A stretch of 64,000 nt of DNA from Caldilineaceae bacterium (GTDB lineage Bacteria > Chloroflexota > Anaerolineae > Caldilineales > Caldilineaceae): assembly GCA_018003515.1 (NCBI GenBank), contig JAGNDO010000012.1:1-64000 (forward strand), written 5' to 3'. A program made the position numbers and the translations under genes. Positions 34,375-44,325 of the stretch are shown here, in pieces. How positions within the stretch are numbered: position 1 is the stretch's first letter; every line of letters starts with the position of its first letter. The notes under the pieces are model-generated. The model saw only the letters and a list, made by a program, of their open reading frames with translations, was not told where the DNA came from and did not search any database.

Positions 34375-37236
34375 ATGAAACGAAATCACCACTCGAACAA
34401 TCCTGAATCTGGATTGGGCCAGATCACCCGCAAGGGCGTCGGGCATGTACTCGGCGTAGCGGGTGTTGGCCTTGGCTTGATGATGATGCTCATTCTGGCC
34501 CTGGCTTCTGGGATGACCCCGGCCCAGGCCTCTGGCTTGGCCGAGGAGAGATCCATCAAGGTAGCAGATCTCGCCAATCCTGCCCTGGTCGCCCCCTTGG
34601 ATCCACAAGTTATCCCGTGGACTCTCCCAGCCAATGCCTATCGGGTCTCTGTTAAAGATGATGGCATCTATGAACTAAGCTATGCCTATTTACAGACCGC
34701 TGGCCTGCCTGTGGACACTCTGGATCCCCGCACTTTCCGCATGCACTTTATGGGCCAGGAGATTCGCATCCAGGTCACCGGTCAGGCTGATGGTCGCTTT
34801 GATGCCAGTGACGCGGTGATTTTTTATGGACGCAATGTGGATACCCTCTACTACGATGGTCTCTTTGCCAGCAATAAATATGTTAACGAATTGGTCTACT
34901 TTCTCTCTTATGGCGCGGGCAACGGTCTGCGCATGGAGACAGTGACGGGCGCGCCGACCGCTGCCCCAGCCCAGACCGTTTCGGTGGAGCATATTCTGGA
35001 CGAAACCAATTATTGGTACTTTAGTGAATTTCCGCCCTTGCCTGTCAGCGGGGGAGATCACTGGTTTGGCCAATGGATTCAACCACGACGCAACAATGTT
35101 TCCTCTAGCAACATTCGTTTTACGGCCTCCGATGTGGACGCGACTGTACCCGGCCGCCTGTCCATGACCCTCCAGGGCTATGCGGCCGGTCCCCACTTCT
35201 TGCGTCTCTATCTCAACGACACCCAGGTTTACTCTGGCACAAGCGGATGGGATGATTTTGGCGATATTGGGGTAACCATGCCCATTACGCCGGGTCTCTT
35301 TGTCAATGGCCTCAACACGGTCAAGGTTGAACTGGCCAACTTGATGGACCGTAGCTACGACAAAGTCTATATCAACATGGCGCAGATCGACTTTCCTCGC
35401 CAGTTGGTTGCCATTGCGGACAGCCTGAACATTCGCGGGGTGACTACGGGAACCTGGACCTTTGCTGCCAGCGGCTTTAGCAGCAGCGATGTTACGGTCT
35501 ACAATGTCACAGACCCCAACAGCGTGGGCATGGTGATCAACGGCACGCCCAGCGCGCTGGGGCCGGCAGGATCCCAGCAGAGCGCAGCCGGTATCACTTT
35601 TGGTGCCACCGTCACGCCGAAGACGCGCCTTTTCCTGGCCGCCCCCAGTGCGCACAAGCAACCGGTCTCCATCATATCCTCGACAGCCAAGACATCCGTT
35701 TACACCCCTGTAGACCTCTTGGCCAACACCAATCGCTACGACTATATCATCATCACCCACGGCGATTTTTGGGATGAGATGCAACCCCTGGCCCGCTATC
35801 GCAGCTTCTTCTACGATGTGGCTATGGTTGATGCCCAGGAGATCTACAACAACTTTAACGGTGGCATGATGTCTGCGGAGGCCATCCGCGACTTTCTCGC
35901 CTATGCCTATAACAATTGGAGCGGGGCGCAACCAGAGTTTGTGCTGCTGGTGGGTGATGGGGCAGTGGACATGCGTAACTATAAGTCCGTGTCCCCCCCC
36001 ACCTTCATGCCTCCTTTCCTGGTCATGGCGGACCCCTATCTGGGCGAGACGGCCGCGGATAATCGCTTTGTGCTGTTGGCGGGCAACGACCTGCTGCCTG
36101 ATATGGCCATTGGCCGCTTCCCCGCCGGCAGCGAAGCGGACGTGGTCAATATGGTCAAAAAGACCCTGGACTACGAGATCAATCCGCCCGCGGATGGTTG
36201 GACCAATAATGTTCTCTTTATTTCTGATGATCTGGAGGGCGGCGGCGGCGACTTCTACGGCTATTCTGACATCCTGGTCAGCGGTTTTGTGGATGCGCCC
36301 ACCAACACTATTCCCTATCTGCCTCCCTCCTATAGCGCCACCCGGGCCTATCTGGGCAAGACCTGCGATCTGGCCAATGAATCTCCGGCCACTGGCTGCC
36401 GCACCCTGATCTCCGAAACCCTCAACATCACCGGGGCCATGCTGGTAAGTTACATCGGCCACTCCAGCCGGGATGTTTGGGGGCTGGAATATCTGATGGA
36501 TGGTCAGTTGGTTTCCGGGTTGAACAACAGCCAAAAGTTGCCCGTGATCCTGGCCATGACCTGTTTGGAGGGATCTTTCCATGACTCGTCGGTCCTCTCC
36601 TTGGCCGAATCCTATATGCGATCCAGCGGTGGGGCGGTGGCCAGCTGGTCGCCCACAGGCTTGGGGGTTGCCACAGGTCATGATTATCTGGAACAATCCT
36701 TCTTCAAGAATCTTTTCCAGAATGGGATTACGGAATTGGGACGGTTGACTGTCCTGGCAAAACAGGATTTGCATGAACACGACACCACCGGACGGTTCGA
36801 GGATCTGATCGATACCTATCTGCTCTTTGGTGACCCAGCCCTGCGCCTGCAAACCTTTCTGGGGCCGACGGCGGTGGAGATGGCCGGGCTGGACGCCGTG
36901 GCCGTGGGCGATACGGCTTTCCTCGCTTGGCAGACGGCGAGCGAGGCCAATATCGCAGGCTTCAACGTGATGCGGGCAAGTGTAGAGCCGGCCACGGGCG
37001 CGTTACGGGGAGCGTGGGCGCAGATCAACCCCGCGCCCATCCCATCCCAAGCTGGCGGCACGCCTCTGGGCTTGCCCTATACCTATGCGGATGCCAATCT
37101 GGCGGTCGGGATGACCTATCGCTATTCCCTTGATGTGATCAAGACCGATGGCACGGTGGAGCGCTATGGCCTGACCGAAGCGGCCATCAAAAGCGCCCAA
37201 AGCTGGCGCATCTTTCTGCCAGTGGTGGATCGCTGA
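34375..37236 (+). CDS. Secreted cysteine peptidase, family C25 (gingipain/PorU-like)
   Basis: 953 residues. ATG 34375 is chosen for GGGGAGA 4 nt upstream; it opens a signal peptide with a long polar n-region (hydrophobic 24-46, cleavage near AQA/SG). A PorU-like N-terminal region (from about 84; YRVSVKDDGIYELSY, then FDASDAVIFYGR) precedes a caspase-fold C25 domain (about 455-826). That domain has LLVGDGAVDMRNY, the catalytic His696 in YIGHSSRD and Cys730 in MTCLEGSF, then LFGDPALRL. A FN3-like module (AFLAWQTASEANIAGFNVMR) and tail IFLPVVDR follow. Family knowledge: C25 enzymes cleave after Arg or Lys, or act as transpeptidase-like sortases (PorU). Substrate here is unknown; the neighbouring giant surface proteins are plausible targets (inference). 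No type IX secretion CTD was seen. Confidence 0.88.
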   Translation: MKRNHHSNNPESGLGQITRKGVGHVLGVAGVGLGLMMMLILALASGMTPAQASGLAEERSIKVADLANPALVAPLDPQVIPWTLPANAYRVSVKDDGIYELSYAYLQTAGLPVDTLDPRTFRMHFMGQEIRIQVTGQADGRFDASDAVIFYGRNVDTLYYDGLFASNKYVNELVYFLSYGAGNGLRMETVTGAPTAAPAQTVSVEHILDETNYWYFSEFPPLPVSGGDHWFGQWIQPRRNNVSSSNIRFTASDVDATVPGRLSMTLQGYAAGPHFLRLYLNDTQVYSGTSGWDDFGDIGVTMPITPGLFVNGLNTVKVELANLMDRSYDKVYINMAQIDFPRQLVAIADSLNIRGVTTGTWTFAASGFSSSDVTVYNVTDPNSVGMVINGTPSALGPAGSQQSAAGITFGATVTPKTRLFLAAPSAHKQPVSIISSTAKTSVYTPVDLLANTNRYDYIIITHGDFWDEMQPLARYRSFFYDVAMVDAQEIYNNFNGGMMSAEAIRDFLAYAYNNWSGAQPEFVLLVGDGAVDMRNYKSVSPPTFMPPFLVMADPYLGETAADNRFVLLAGNDLLPDMAIGRFPAGSEADVVNMVKKTLDYEINPPADGWTNNVLFISDDLEGGGGDFYGYSDILVSGFVDAPTNTIPYLPPSYSATRAYLGKTCDLANESPATGCRTLISETLNITGAMLVSYIGHSSRDVWGLEYLMDGQLVSGLNNSQKLPVILAMTCLEGSFHDSSVLSLAESYMRSSGGAVASWSPTGLGVATGHDYLEQSFFKNLFQNGITELGRLTVLAKQDLHEHDTTGRFEDLIDTYLLFGDPALRLQTFLGPTAVEMAGLDAVAVGDTAFLAWQTASEANIAGFNVMRASVEPATGALRGAWAQINPAPIPSQAGGTPLGLPYTYADANLAVGMTYRYSLDVIKTDGTVERYGLTEAAIKSAQSWRIFLPVVDR

Positions 37237-37248
37237 TAGGCCATGTGG

Positions 37249-37317
37249 CCCATGAGGTGTGCGGCGCGGTGCGTGTCTGGTTGACTGCGACATGGCACAC
37301 GCCGCACACCTCATGGG
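37249..37317 (+). terminator. Very long hairpin after the C25 peptidase gene
   Basis: A perfect 18-bp outer stem (37249-37266 with 37300-37317) encloses further partial pairing. It begins 13 nt after the stop at 37236. There is no T-tract downstream. Confidence 0.6.
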
Positions 37318-37679
37318 TTGCGATCATTCACCTTCCGCCCCCTTCGACTTTGATGTGAGTCAGCCAAACGATGGCAAGGGGGGTGAATGGGTATGACTGT
37401 TTTTCCTCTTATGGACATTGACTCCCCAGCATCGATTCGTGGCACTGATTTTTCGGTACCAAACCCAAACCTAAACCCACGCCCAAACCTTGCATTATTC
37501 TTTCTTTGTCCGACAGCAAACAGTAAGCCGATGCCGTCAATGCCCATGCTATAGTGATTATGCGGGGAAAAGTCCTTGGCTTCGTTTTTTAGTGTTTTTT
37601 TGTTTCTCTCCTTATCGCATTCCTGCAATCCTGCATCTGACACCGATACCGTGTTGCCGTTCCCAGATAATATAAAACT
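37318..37679. other. Intergenic region without a recognisable gene
   Basis: No convincing coding sequence or structured RNA was found. It includes an imperfect AAACCC-rich stretch (about 37461-37490). The region just before the next start codon is AT-rich and lacks a clear Shine-Dalgarno sequence. Confidence 0.5.
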
Positions 37680-40600
37680 ATGACTTACTCTCAATCTCAA
37701 TCTCAATCTCGCACCTCATCCATATTCACGCCGGCTCTTGCGGGTCGCTGGACTCACCAGATGACCAGACTTGGTCTTATTCTGGCCCTGCTGCTGACTG
37801 GCCTGGGGCCGGGCAATCTTGGCTTGGTCAAGGCTGCCGCACCGACGCTTGACCCAGGCATCGCAGCGTCATCCGGGATCACCCTGCTCAGTGCCGATGA
37901 CCGCTCGATCACCCTGGCGTTTGATTTTAGCCTGGATCAATTACAAATTGCGCCTTCTCAGGGCAAGGATGCCTCTGGCCGCGCCTGCCAAGAGATGACT
38001 CTGGCCGGATCTGTGGCTGCCGGGACGCCTGGCTTGCCGGGTCTGCCCCTGGTTTCCGAACTGGTGGGCATCCCGCCTGGGGTTGGGGTGTCGGTGGAAA
38101 GTGTGGAACTGGACTCAGTGACCCTGCCTGGGGTCTATCACATCTGCCCGGCCTTGGACAAGGGGACGGCGGTGGATGACGCCGATGTGGGAACCTATGT
38201 GGAGAGAAAAATACTGCCCGACCCAGCCGTCTATGGCGTGGCCCAGCCCTATCCGGCCCAAATGGTTGTCTTTTTCGACTTGGGCTATATGCGCAGCCAG
38301 CGCTTGGGCCGGGTGCAGCTCTCTCCGGTGCAGATTGATCCGGTGGCGGGTCTGGTGACTTTGCATCGCCGAGTGTTGGTCACCCTCAAGTTTAACCAAG
38401 TGGGGATGGCTGCCATGACCAGCCGATCGGCGGCCACGGCTGACGTGGCCGAGTCTGCCCCCTTTGAGGCCACCCTCGCCAACATGCTCTTAAACTACGA
38501 TCAGTCACGTTCTTGGCGATTGGCCCCGGCCGCGTCGGCTGAGGGCGCGCTTTCCGCTGCCCAGACGGGCGCAGCACCTACCGCCATTTGGACGCCCCCC
38601 AGCCCAGCCTATCGAGTCAAAGTCAATAGCACAGGTATTTATCAACTCAGCCAGGCAGATCTTTCCGCGGCTGGATTGCCGGTGAGCAGCCTGATCCCGG
38701 CCAGTTTGCGTCTCTTTAACGCCGGCAAAGAGATCCCCATCACCGTGACGGGGGAAGGGGATGGCAAATTTGATGCGGGGGATCAGGTGATCTTTTACGG
38801 TGAGGCCGTGGATACCCGATACACGGATACCAACGTCTATTGGCTGACCTATGGCGGGGCCAACGGCTTGCGTATGCAGCAGGCGACCACGGGTGGCAGC
38901 GCCACCCCGGCGGATAGCTATGCCGAAAGTGTGACCTTTGAGCGCAACATCAACTATGTCTCAACCTTGCCCAAGCTGGAGGGGTTTGATCACTGGTATG
39001 ATGTGCAGATTCAGGCCCTGGGCACTGCCCCCGGCATCCGAACCTATACCTTGGCCGCCAGTGATTTGGCCCAAACTCCCTTCACCGCCACATTGAGCGT
39101 AGCCGTGGCCAGCCATACTTTGGGGCTTCATCACATGACCTTGCGGGTCAACGGCCAGGTGGTGGGTGACTTCCAGTGGAGCAACCGGGCCTATCAAGAG
39201 GTGCAGGCCCAGATTCCCCACGGTATCCTTTCGACCACCAATAGCGTCACGATCTCTATCAGCAATGATTTGGGCGGTCAGGCCATCGATACCATCTATG
39301 TGGATTGGCTCAAACTTTCCTATCAGCGCCAACTGTTGGCTGGCAACGGACGGCTGGACTTTGGGGATGCCCACGCTGGCTCCTGGTCCTATGCCGTCAG
39401 CGGCTTTTCGGGGGGGGATGTGACCGTCTATGATGTCACCACGCCTGGGCAGGTGGCGGTTGTGCCGGCAGAGGTGAGCGGTGGTGTACTCTCTTTTACC
39501 CGCACCAATGCTTCCGTCCGCCGCTATATGGCCGTGGAAACGGCCCAACGACTCTCGCCCCTGGCCATTGAGCGGGTGAACAGCGTCAGCCTGCGGGCCG
39601 GTGATGCCAGTACAGGGGCCGATTACATCCTCATCGCCCACCCAGATTTTATGGCCGCGGCACAGCCTTTGGCCGATTATCGGGCCACCACGGGTCTGCG
39701 GGTACGCTCCATCAGCTTGCAGGACGTGTATGACCAGTTCAACTATGGCCTGCCCTCCGCCGAAGCCATCCGGGATTTTCTGAGCTATGCGTACAGCAAT
39801 TGGCCCGGCACCCCGCCCAGCTATGTCCTGTTGGTGGGGGATGGCACCTATGATCTGCGAAATTATCTAGCCACCAGCGCCCCCACCTATGTGCCGCCTT
39901 TCCTGGCAATGGTGGATCCGGACCTGGGTGAGACAGCCTCGGACAACCGTTTTGTCACGCTGGTCGGGGATGATTTATTGGCTGATATGTATATTGGCCG
40001 TTTCCCCGTCAACAATGTGGCCGAAACCACGGCTATGGTCCAAAAGACCATCAAATACGAGACCGACAGCCCATCCGGCACTTGGCAGAAGAAAGCGCTT
40101 TTTGTGACCGATGATCTGGAAGGTGGAGGCGGTGCGTTCTACGCCTACTCCAACAGCGTGGCCGACGGCACGGTGGATGGTTCAACCTCCGCTGCCCTGT
40201 TGTTGCCCCAAGAATATCAGCGCACCAAGGTTTACATGGGCCAGACCTGTGCATCAGAAAATCCCTCGGTGGCATGTCGCTCCCAGATTAACCAGGCCCT
40301 CAACGAAGGCGTGGCCATCATGAGTTTTGTGGGTCATGGTGCCAGGGATGCGTGGGCTTTGGAGAGGCTATATGATGACGCCATGGTGGCGTCTTTGAAC
40401 AACGGCGACAAGCAGCCGATAATCCTGGCCATGACCTGTCTGGAAGGTTACTTTCAATCGCCCGACAAGTCCGCTCTGGCGGAGATCTCCGTGCGCAGCG
40501 CCGGCAAGGGGGCAGTGGCCAGTTGGTCCGCTACGGGTTATGGCTTGGCCACCGGTCATGATCTGATGGAGCGTGGCTTTATGCTGGCCGTCTTTCACGA

Positions 40601-40778
40601 AGGGATGCCCCTTATGGGGCCGGCCACCCAGTTTGGCAAGCTGTATCTGCACCAGAATTCTTCAGCCGGTCGATACGATGATCTGATGGACACCTTCATG
40701 CTCTTTGGCGATCCTGCCTTGCGCATTGTGGGTGTGGAAAGTGGGTCAACCATCTTTTTGCCCTTGCTGGTGCGGTAA
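37680..40778 (+). CDS. Secreted cysteine peptidase, family C25, with N-terminal propeptide-like domain
   Basis: 1032 residues from ATG 37680, which lacks a clear Shine-Dalgarno sequence; Met28 (nt 37761) is an alternative that would start directly at the signal peptide (LGLILALLLTGLG). The first codons include a (TCTCAA)3 tract encoding SQSQSQS. Residues about 60-240 resemble the C25 propeptide (LPLVSELVGIPPG). A PorU-like region starts near 309 (YRVKVNSTGIYQLSQ; FDAGDQVIFYGE), and the catalytic domain spans about 647-1010 with LLVGDGTYDLRNY, His886 in FVGHGARD and Cys920 in MTCLEGYF. The His-Cys spacing of 34 matches the upstream paralogue. It ends directly in IFLPLLVR without the FN3 module. 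Likely exported endopeptidase or processing enzyme; specificity cannot be read from the sequence. Confidence 0.88.
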   Translation: MTYSQSQSQSRTSSIFTPALAGRWTHQMTRLGLILALLLTGLGPGNLGLVKAAAPTLDPGIAASSGITLLSADDRSITLAFDFSLDQLQIAPSQGKDASGRACQEMTLAGSVAAGTPGLPGLPLVSELVGIPPGVGVSVESVELDSVTLPGVYHICPALDKGTAVDDADVGTYVERKILPDPAVYGVAQPYPAQMVVFFDLGYMRSQRLGRVQLSPVQIDPVAGLVTLHRRVLVTLKFNQVGMAAMTSRSAATADVAESAPFEATLANMLLNYDQSRSWRLAPAASAEGALSAAQTGAAPTAIWTPPSPAYRVKVNSTGIYQLSQADLSAAGLPVSSLIPASLRLFNAGKEIPITVTGEGDGKFDAGDQVIFYGEAVDTRYTDTNVYWLTYGGANGLRMQQATTGGSATPADSYAESVTFERNINYVSTLPKLEGFDHWYDVQIQALGTAPGIRTYTLAASDLAQTPFTATLSVAVASHTLGLHHMTLRVNGQVVGDFQWSNRAYQEVQAQIPHGILSTTNSVTISISNDLGGQAIDTIYVDWLKLSYQRQLLAGNGRLDFGDAHAGSWSYAVSGFSGGDVTVYDVTTPGQVAVVPAEVSGGVLSFTRTNASVRRYMAVETAQRLSPLAIERVNSVSLRAGDASTGADYILIAHPDFMAAAQPLADYRATTGLRVRSISLQDVYDQFNYGLPSAEAIRDFLSYAYSNWPGTPPSYVLLVGDGTYDLRNYLATSAPTYVPPFLAMVDPDLGETASDNRFVTLVGDDLLADMYIGRFPVNNVAETTAMVQKTIKYETDSPSGTWQKKALFVTDDLEGGGGAFYAYSNSVADGTVDGSTSAALLLPQEYQRTKVYMGQTCASENPSVACRSQINQALNEGVAIMSFVGHGARDAWALERLYDDAMVASLNNGDKQPIILAMTCLEGYFQSPDKSALAEISVRSAGKGAVASWSATGYGLATGHDLMERGFMLAVFHEGMPLMGPATQFGKLYLHQNSSAGRYDDLMDTFMLFGDPALRIVGVESGSTIFLPLLVR

Positions 40779-40913
40779 TTTGAACATAGCGTAGTGCAGT
40801 AGCCCGTTTGGCCGAATAGAGAGCGGCTAGTTGGGTGTCGAGCGAGGTGTTCCAGGCTGGTTGGTTCGTGGCTCTGGGGCGTGGTGTGGTGGAGATCCAG
40901 AAGGAGAGTGGGT

Positions 40914-43625
40914 ATGAACGTGCGACTTGCAGGCCGATCGAATAATTTGTGGGTGGTCATGGCCCTGGTGGGTCTGGCTATCTTGTTGGGGACGGCGGTG
41001 TGGACCACGAGAGTTGTTGACGCTGCGCCGACTGCGCCGCAGGGAAACGCCGGCCTTGGTGATCTGGTTTGGCATGACATCAATGTCAACGGGTTGCAGG
41101 AGCCAACAGAGCCGGGCATTAACAATGTCTTCATCGATATCTACAAGGATGACGGTGACGATGTCTACGAGCCGGGCACGGATGATCTTCTCTTCACGGA
41201 TTCCGGCGGCACGGGTACCACGGCCACGGGGGACAACCCCAATGTACCGGGTACGCAGACGGGGTACTATTTCTTTGCTGTCACCGGCGAGAATGTCTAT
41301 TGGGTCTCGGTTCGAGCCTCCAACTTTGATCCCGGTGGCCCCCTTGAGGGCATGGTACTGACATCCGTAGATACCTTTGGGGAGAATCCGCTCTATGCCA
41401 ATGTGGCCGGCATCGCTGATTTCTTCAACAACGCCGATTTTGGTTTTGCCCGACCGAGCATCCAAGTGATCAAGACCGCAGGCAATGCGACGGACGGCAC
41501 CACTTTGGTGATCCCGCCGGCCGGCCAGGTGGTGCAATTTTCCTACCTGGTACGCAATACGGGTGAGACCTACCTTTCTGACATGGTGATTGTGGATGAC
41601 AAGGGAACCCCTGCTATCCCTGGAGATGATATCACCATCACCTCTGCGGGGTGTGCGGCCCTGCTTGGTCCACTTGTGCCCAATGGGGAGATCACCTGTA
41701 CCGCCAGCTACTTGGTGACGGGGAATCATACCAACATCGCCGAGGCCACGGGCAACCCGACCGATCGCTTCGGTACCGATCTGCCGGGCAAGAGCGTGAA
41801 GGATCAGGACAACGCTATCATCAGCCCGTCGGTACCCACTCCGACCCCGACCAACACGCCAACCAATACGCCGACCAACACGCCAACCAACACGCCAACC
41901 AATACGCCGACTAATACACCGACCAATACACCAACCAACACGCCGACCAATACACCGACCAATACACCAACCAACACGCCGACCAATACACCAACCAACA
42001 CGCCAACCAACACACCGACCAATACACCAACCAACACGCCAACCAATACACCGACCCACACGCCAACCCATACGCCAACCCATACGCCAACCAATACACC
42101 GACTCGCACACCGACCCACACGCCAACGAACACGCCGACCCATACGCCAACACCAACACCCACGCCGATTCTTGATGCAGGCGTCGAGGTTGTGAAAACG
42201 GCCGGCAATGCTGTGGACGGTGCTGTCTGGAACGTTCCCCGTACCGGTGCGGTTGTCACCTTTAACTACTTGGTCACCAATAAGGGCCAGACTTATTTGG
42301 CCAATGTAAAGGTGGTCGACGACAACGGCACTGCCGCCAATACGAGCGATGATTTTACCGTCTGCACCATCAACACGGTCATGGCACCGGGCAGCTCTAG
42401 TAGCTGTAGCAAGAATGTCTTTGTGGTTGTGGGTGATGGACAAGGAGAATATCGCAATGTGGCGACGGTCACAGGCAACCCCACTGACAGTGGCGGGAAC
42501 GATCTGCCCGGCAAGAGTGATGTGACCGATACTGATGATGCGGTGGTGGAGTCTGGTGGAGGGGCCCAGGGGACGCCGACGGTGGTTCCGAGTATCTATC
42601 GGCTCTACCTGCCTTTGCTGGTCGTCCCTGCCCAGCCCACTCCCACGCCCACCCCCACGCCTACTGAAGATGGGCCAGGACCGGTGGGTACGCCGACGGT
42701 GATCCCGAACCTGTACCATCCCAAGGGCTTGGCTGTTCATTCGGGAAGCAACATCCTCTATATTGCCAGCCGGGACAATGACCGGTTGCTGAAGGTGAAT
42801 GGCAATAATCTGGCCGTCTTGGCCGAGGCCGAGACGGGCGCAGAGCCGTGGGGCGTGGTGGTTAACCAAAATACCAACCGGGTCTATGTCAGCAACTATG
42901 GCAGCGGGGATGTCTGGGTCTATGACGCCACCACCATGGCTGTCCTGAAGAAGATCCACGTGGGCGGAGAACCGGCCATGATGACTATCCTGCCGGATCT
43001 GGATACGGTGGCCGTGGTGATCCGCAGCAGCAATGGTGTGGGCATCATCCAGGGAACGCGGCTGGTTCAAGTCGTGGGAACCGGTGGTGTCGGTCCATAC
43101 GGTATCACGGCGGATGTGGTGAACAAACGCATCTTTGTCACCAACCGGGATGGCGGCAACATGCAGGAGATCTATCTGAATGAATTCGGTACCTGGTTAA
43201 CCGAAGGTCAGAAATTTAGCTTTAGCGACCGCCGGATACCCTTTGGGGTGGTCTATAACTCGAACAACCAGAAGCTCTACATGGTCTACGTGATCAACAA
43301 TGATTGGTATGTGGACGTGTGGAAACGCAACAGCCAAGGTACCCTGCTCTTTCTGGCCACCATCCCCGTGCAGAGTGGCGGCGGAGCTGGGGATCCCAAC
43401 GTAGGGGGCAGCGGTCTGGAAGTGGACCTGGCGACCAATAACGTCTTTAACATCAACACAGCCGCCCGCACCGTCAGCGTGATCAGCGGCAGCACCAACA
43501 CGGTAGTGGCCACGGAGCCGACATCTGTCGATCCCTTCACCATTGCCATCAACCCAGTCACACGTAAGGTCTATGTGGGGCTGCGCAGCACGGGCAGTAT
43601 TCAGGTCTTCGCAGACAATTATTGA
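40914..43625 (+). CDS. SdrD/DUF7507 surface protein with TPTN linker and YVTN propeller
   Basis: 903 residues. ATG 40914 follows AAGGAGAG (40901-40908). Signal peptide about 1-37. SdrD-like domain 48-183 ([25 protein letters not shown]); DUF7507-like domain 184-305; about 27 TPTN-type tetrapeptides 308-418; a second DUF7507-like domain 423-545; the motif YRLYLPLLV (about 561-569); a short Thr/Pro linker; then a YVTN-type propeller 601-903 ending FADNY. The propeller shares [30 protein letters not shown] and WYVDVW with those of the 4421-aa and 2488-aa proteins. Architecture suggests a stalked extracellular ligand-binding head; partner unknown. This is the smallest member of the propeller-tipped group. 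Confidence 0.9.
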   Translation: MNVRLAGRSNNLWVVMALVGLAILLGTAVWTTRVVDAAPTAPQGNAGLGDLVWHDINVNGLQEPTEPGINNVFIDIYKDDGDDVYEPGTDDLLFTDSGGTGTTATGDNPNVPGTQTGYYFFAVTGENVYWVSVRASNFDPGGPLEGMVLTSVDTFGENPLYANVAGIADFFNNADFGFARPSIQVIKTAGNATDGTTLVIPPAGQVVQFSYLVRNTGETYLSDMVIVDDKGTPAIPGDDITITSAGCAALLGPLVPNGEITCTASYLVTGNHTNIAEATGNPTDRFGTDLPGKSVKDQDNAIISPSVPTPTPTNTPTNTPTNTPTNTPTNTPTNTPTNTPTNTPTNTPTNTPTNTPTNTPTNTPTNTPTNTPTNTPTNTPTHTPTHTPTHTPTNTPTRTPTHTPTNTPTHTPTPTPTPILDAGVEVVKTAGNAVDGAVWNVPRTGAVVTFNYLVTNKGQTYLANVKVVDDNGTAANTSDDFTVCTINTVMAPGSSSSCSKNVFVVVGDGQGEYRNVATVTGNPTDSGGNDLPGKSDVTDTDDAVVESGGGAQGTPTVVPSIYRLYLPLLVVPAQPTPTPTPTPTEDGPGPVGTPTVIPNLYHPKGLAVHSGSNILYIASRDNDRLLKVNGNNLAVLAEAETGAEPWGVVVNQNTNRVYVSNYGSGDVWVYDATTMAVLKKIHVGGEPAMMTILPDLDTVAVVIRSSNGVGIIQGTRLVQVVGTGGVGPYGITADVVNKRIFVTNRDGGNMQEIYLNEFGTWLTEGQKFSFSDRRIPFGVVYNSNNQKLYMVYVINNDWYVDVWKRNSQGTLLFLATIPVQSGGGAGDPNVGGSGLEVDLATNNVFNINTAARTVSVISGSTNTVVATEPTSVDPFTIAINPVTRKVYVGLRSTGSIQVFADNY
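41836..42168 (+). repeat. 12-bp minisatellite encoding the TPTN linker
   Basis: About 27 copies of a 12-bp unit (ACNCCNACCAAY) encode Thr-Pro-Thr-Asn, drifting to Thr-Pro-Thr-His and Thr-Arg variants at the 3' end. Several consecutive units are identical, so copy number may vary by slippage without frameshift. Confidence 0.92.
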
Positions 43626-43641
43626 TCTTCTATCTTTGCCG

Positions 43642-43685
43642 CCCCGTCCTGATTTTGGCATAGCATGGCCGAAATCCGGACGGGG
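43642..43685 (+). terminator. Hairpin after stop codon
   Basis: CCCCGTCCTGATTT (from 43642) pairs with GAAATCCGGACGGGG (43671-43685), with one mismatch. It lies 17 nt after the stop at 43625 and has no T-tract. Confidence 0.55.
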
Positions 43686-44325
43686 TGACAGATGAATCAG
43701 CTTGTTTGAACTCCAAGCCCGGCCCCAGTCCACCTTGTGGATTTTGGCCGGGTTTGCGCGTGCGGGTGATTGTAAGCAATTTGCCAGTTGTTTTTGCGTC
43801 TTGGTTTACAGGGACGGATCTGCCACGGCTTCAATACGGTTGGAAACAGCCCCAGGCGACCCGGCCCGTATTGGTCTTGAGATAATCGACATGCCCGATG
43901 CATCGCTTCTGTACCCCCCCCAATTACGGGTAAGCTGGGCTGATTTTAAGGGAAACTACGAATAGGCCCAGCGCGTAGGTTCTGGCATACTCATACTCAT
44001 AGTGCAATTTAACCGCGGAGAGCGCAGAGATTTGCAGGGGGGGATCCTTGTTTTTCTTTGACGACTTTGGGGTGAAAACGATTTATCGCGGGTGAGTCAC
44101 TGATGTTTCTGCAAAATGACAGACGGCTGACCTTACAGACAAAGTATCAGCCAATCGTAAAGTTGCAGGTGTAGAAAATATGATATTGTATACCACAGGG
44201 ACATCATCGTTTTTCCATCGAAACCTGGGCCTGACCACTATCCGAAGCCTTGATTTGTGATGAATAGCGAAACGTGACAAAAATAACCAAGATCTATGGA
44301 TAGACTATTAGTTGGAGGAATTGAG
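43686..44325. other. 640-bp intergenic region, no gene recognised
   Basis: Short open frames are present, but none has a recognisable product, signal peptide or Shine-Dalgarno sequence. The second half (44080-44300) is more AT-rich than its surroundings and probably holds the promoter of the next gene. A stretch near 44013 (CCGCGGAGAGCGCAGAG) resembles a common intergenic repeat type. Confidence 0.45.

Noticed and set aside
34375-40778. Type IX secretion system cargo or PorU orthologue
   Set aside because: The C25 proteins lack a recognisable type IX C-terminal domain and no other Por/Gld component is visible. Only the catalytic family assignment is supported.
41804-42259. Minus-strand frame encoding a Val-Gly-Val-Leu repeat
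   Set aside because: It is the reverse complement of the TPTN minisatellite; no start context or independent evidence.
43702-43965. Small open frame (87 codons) between surface-protein genes
   Set aside because: No Shine-Dalgarno, signal peptide or known domain; composition is consistent with chance.
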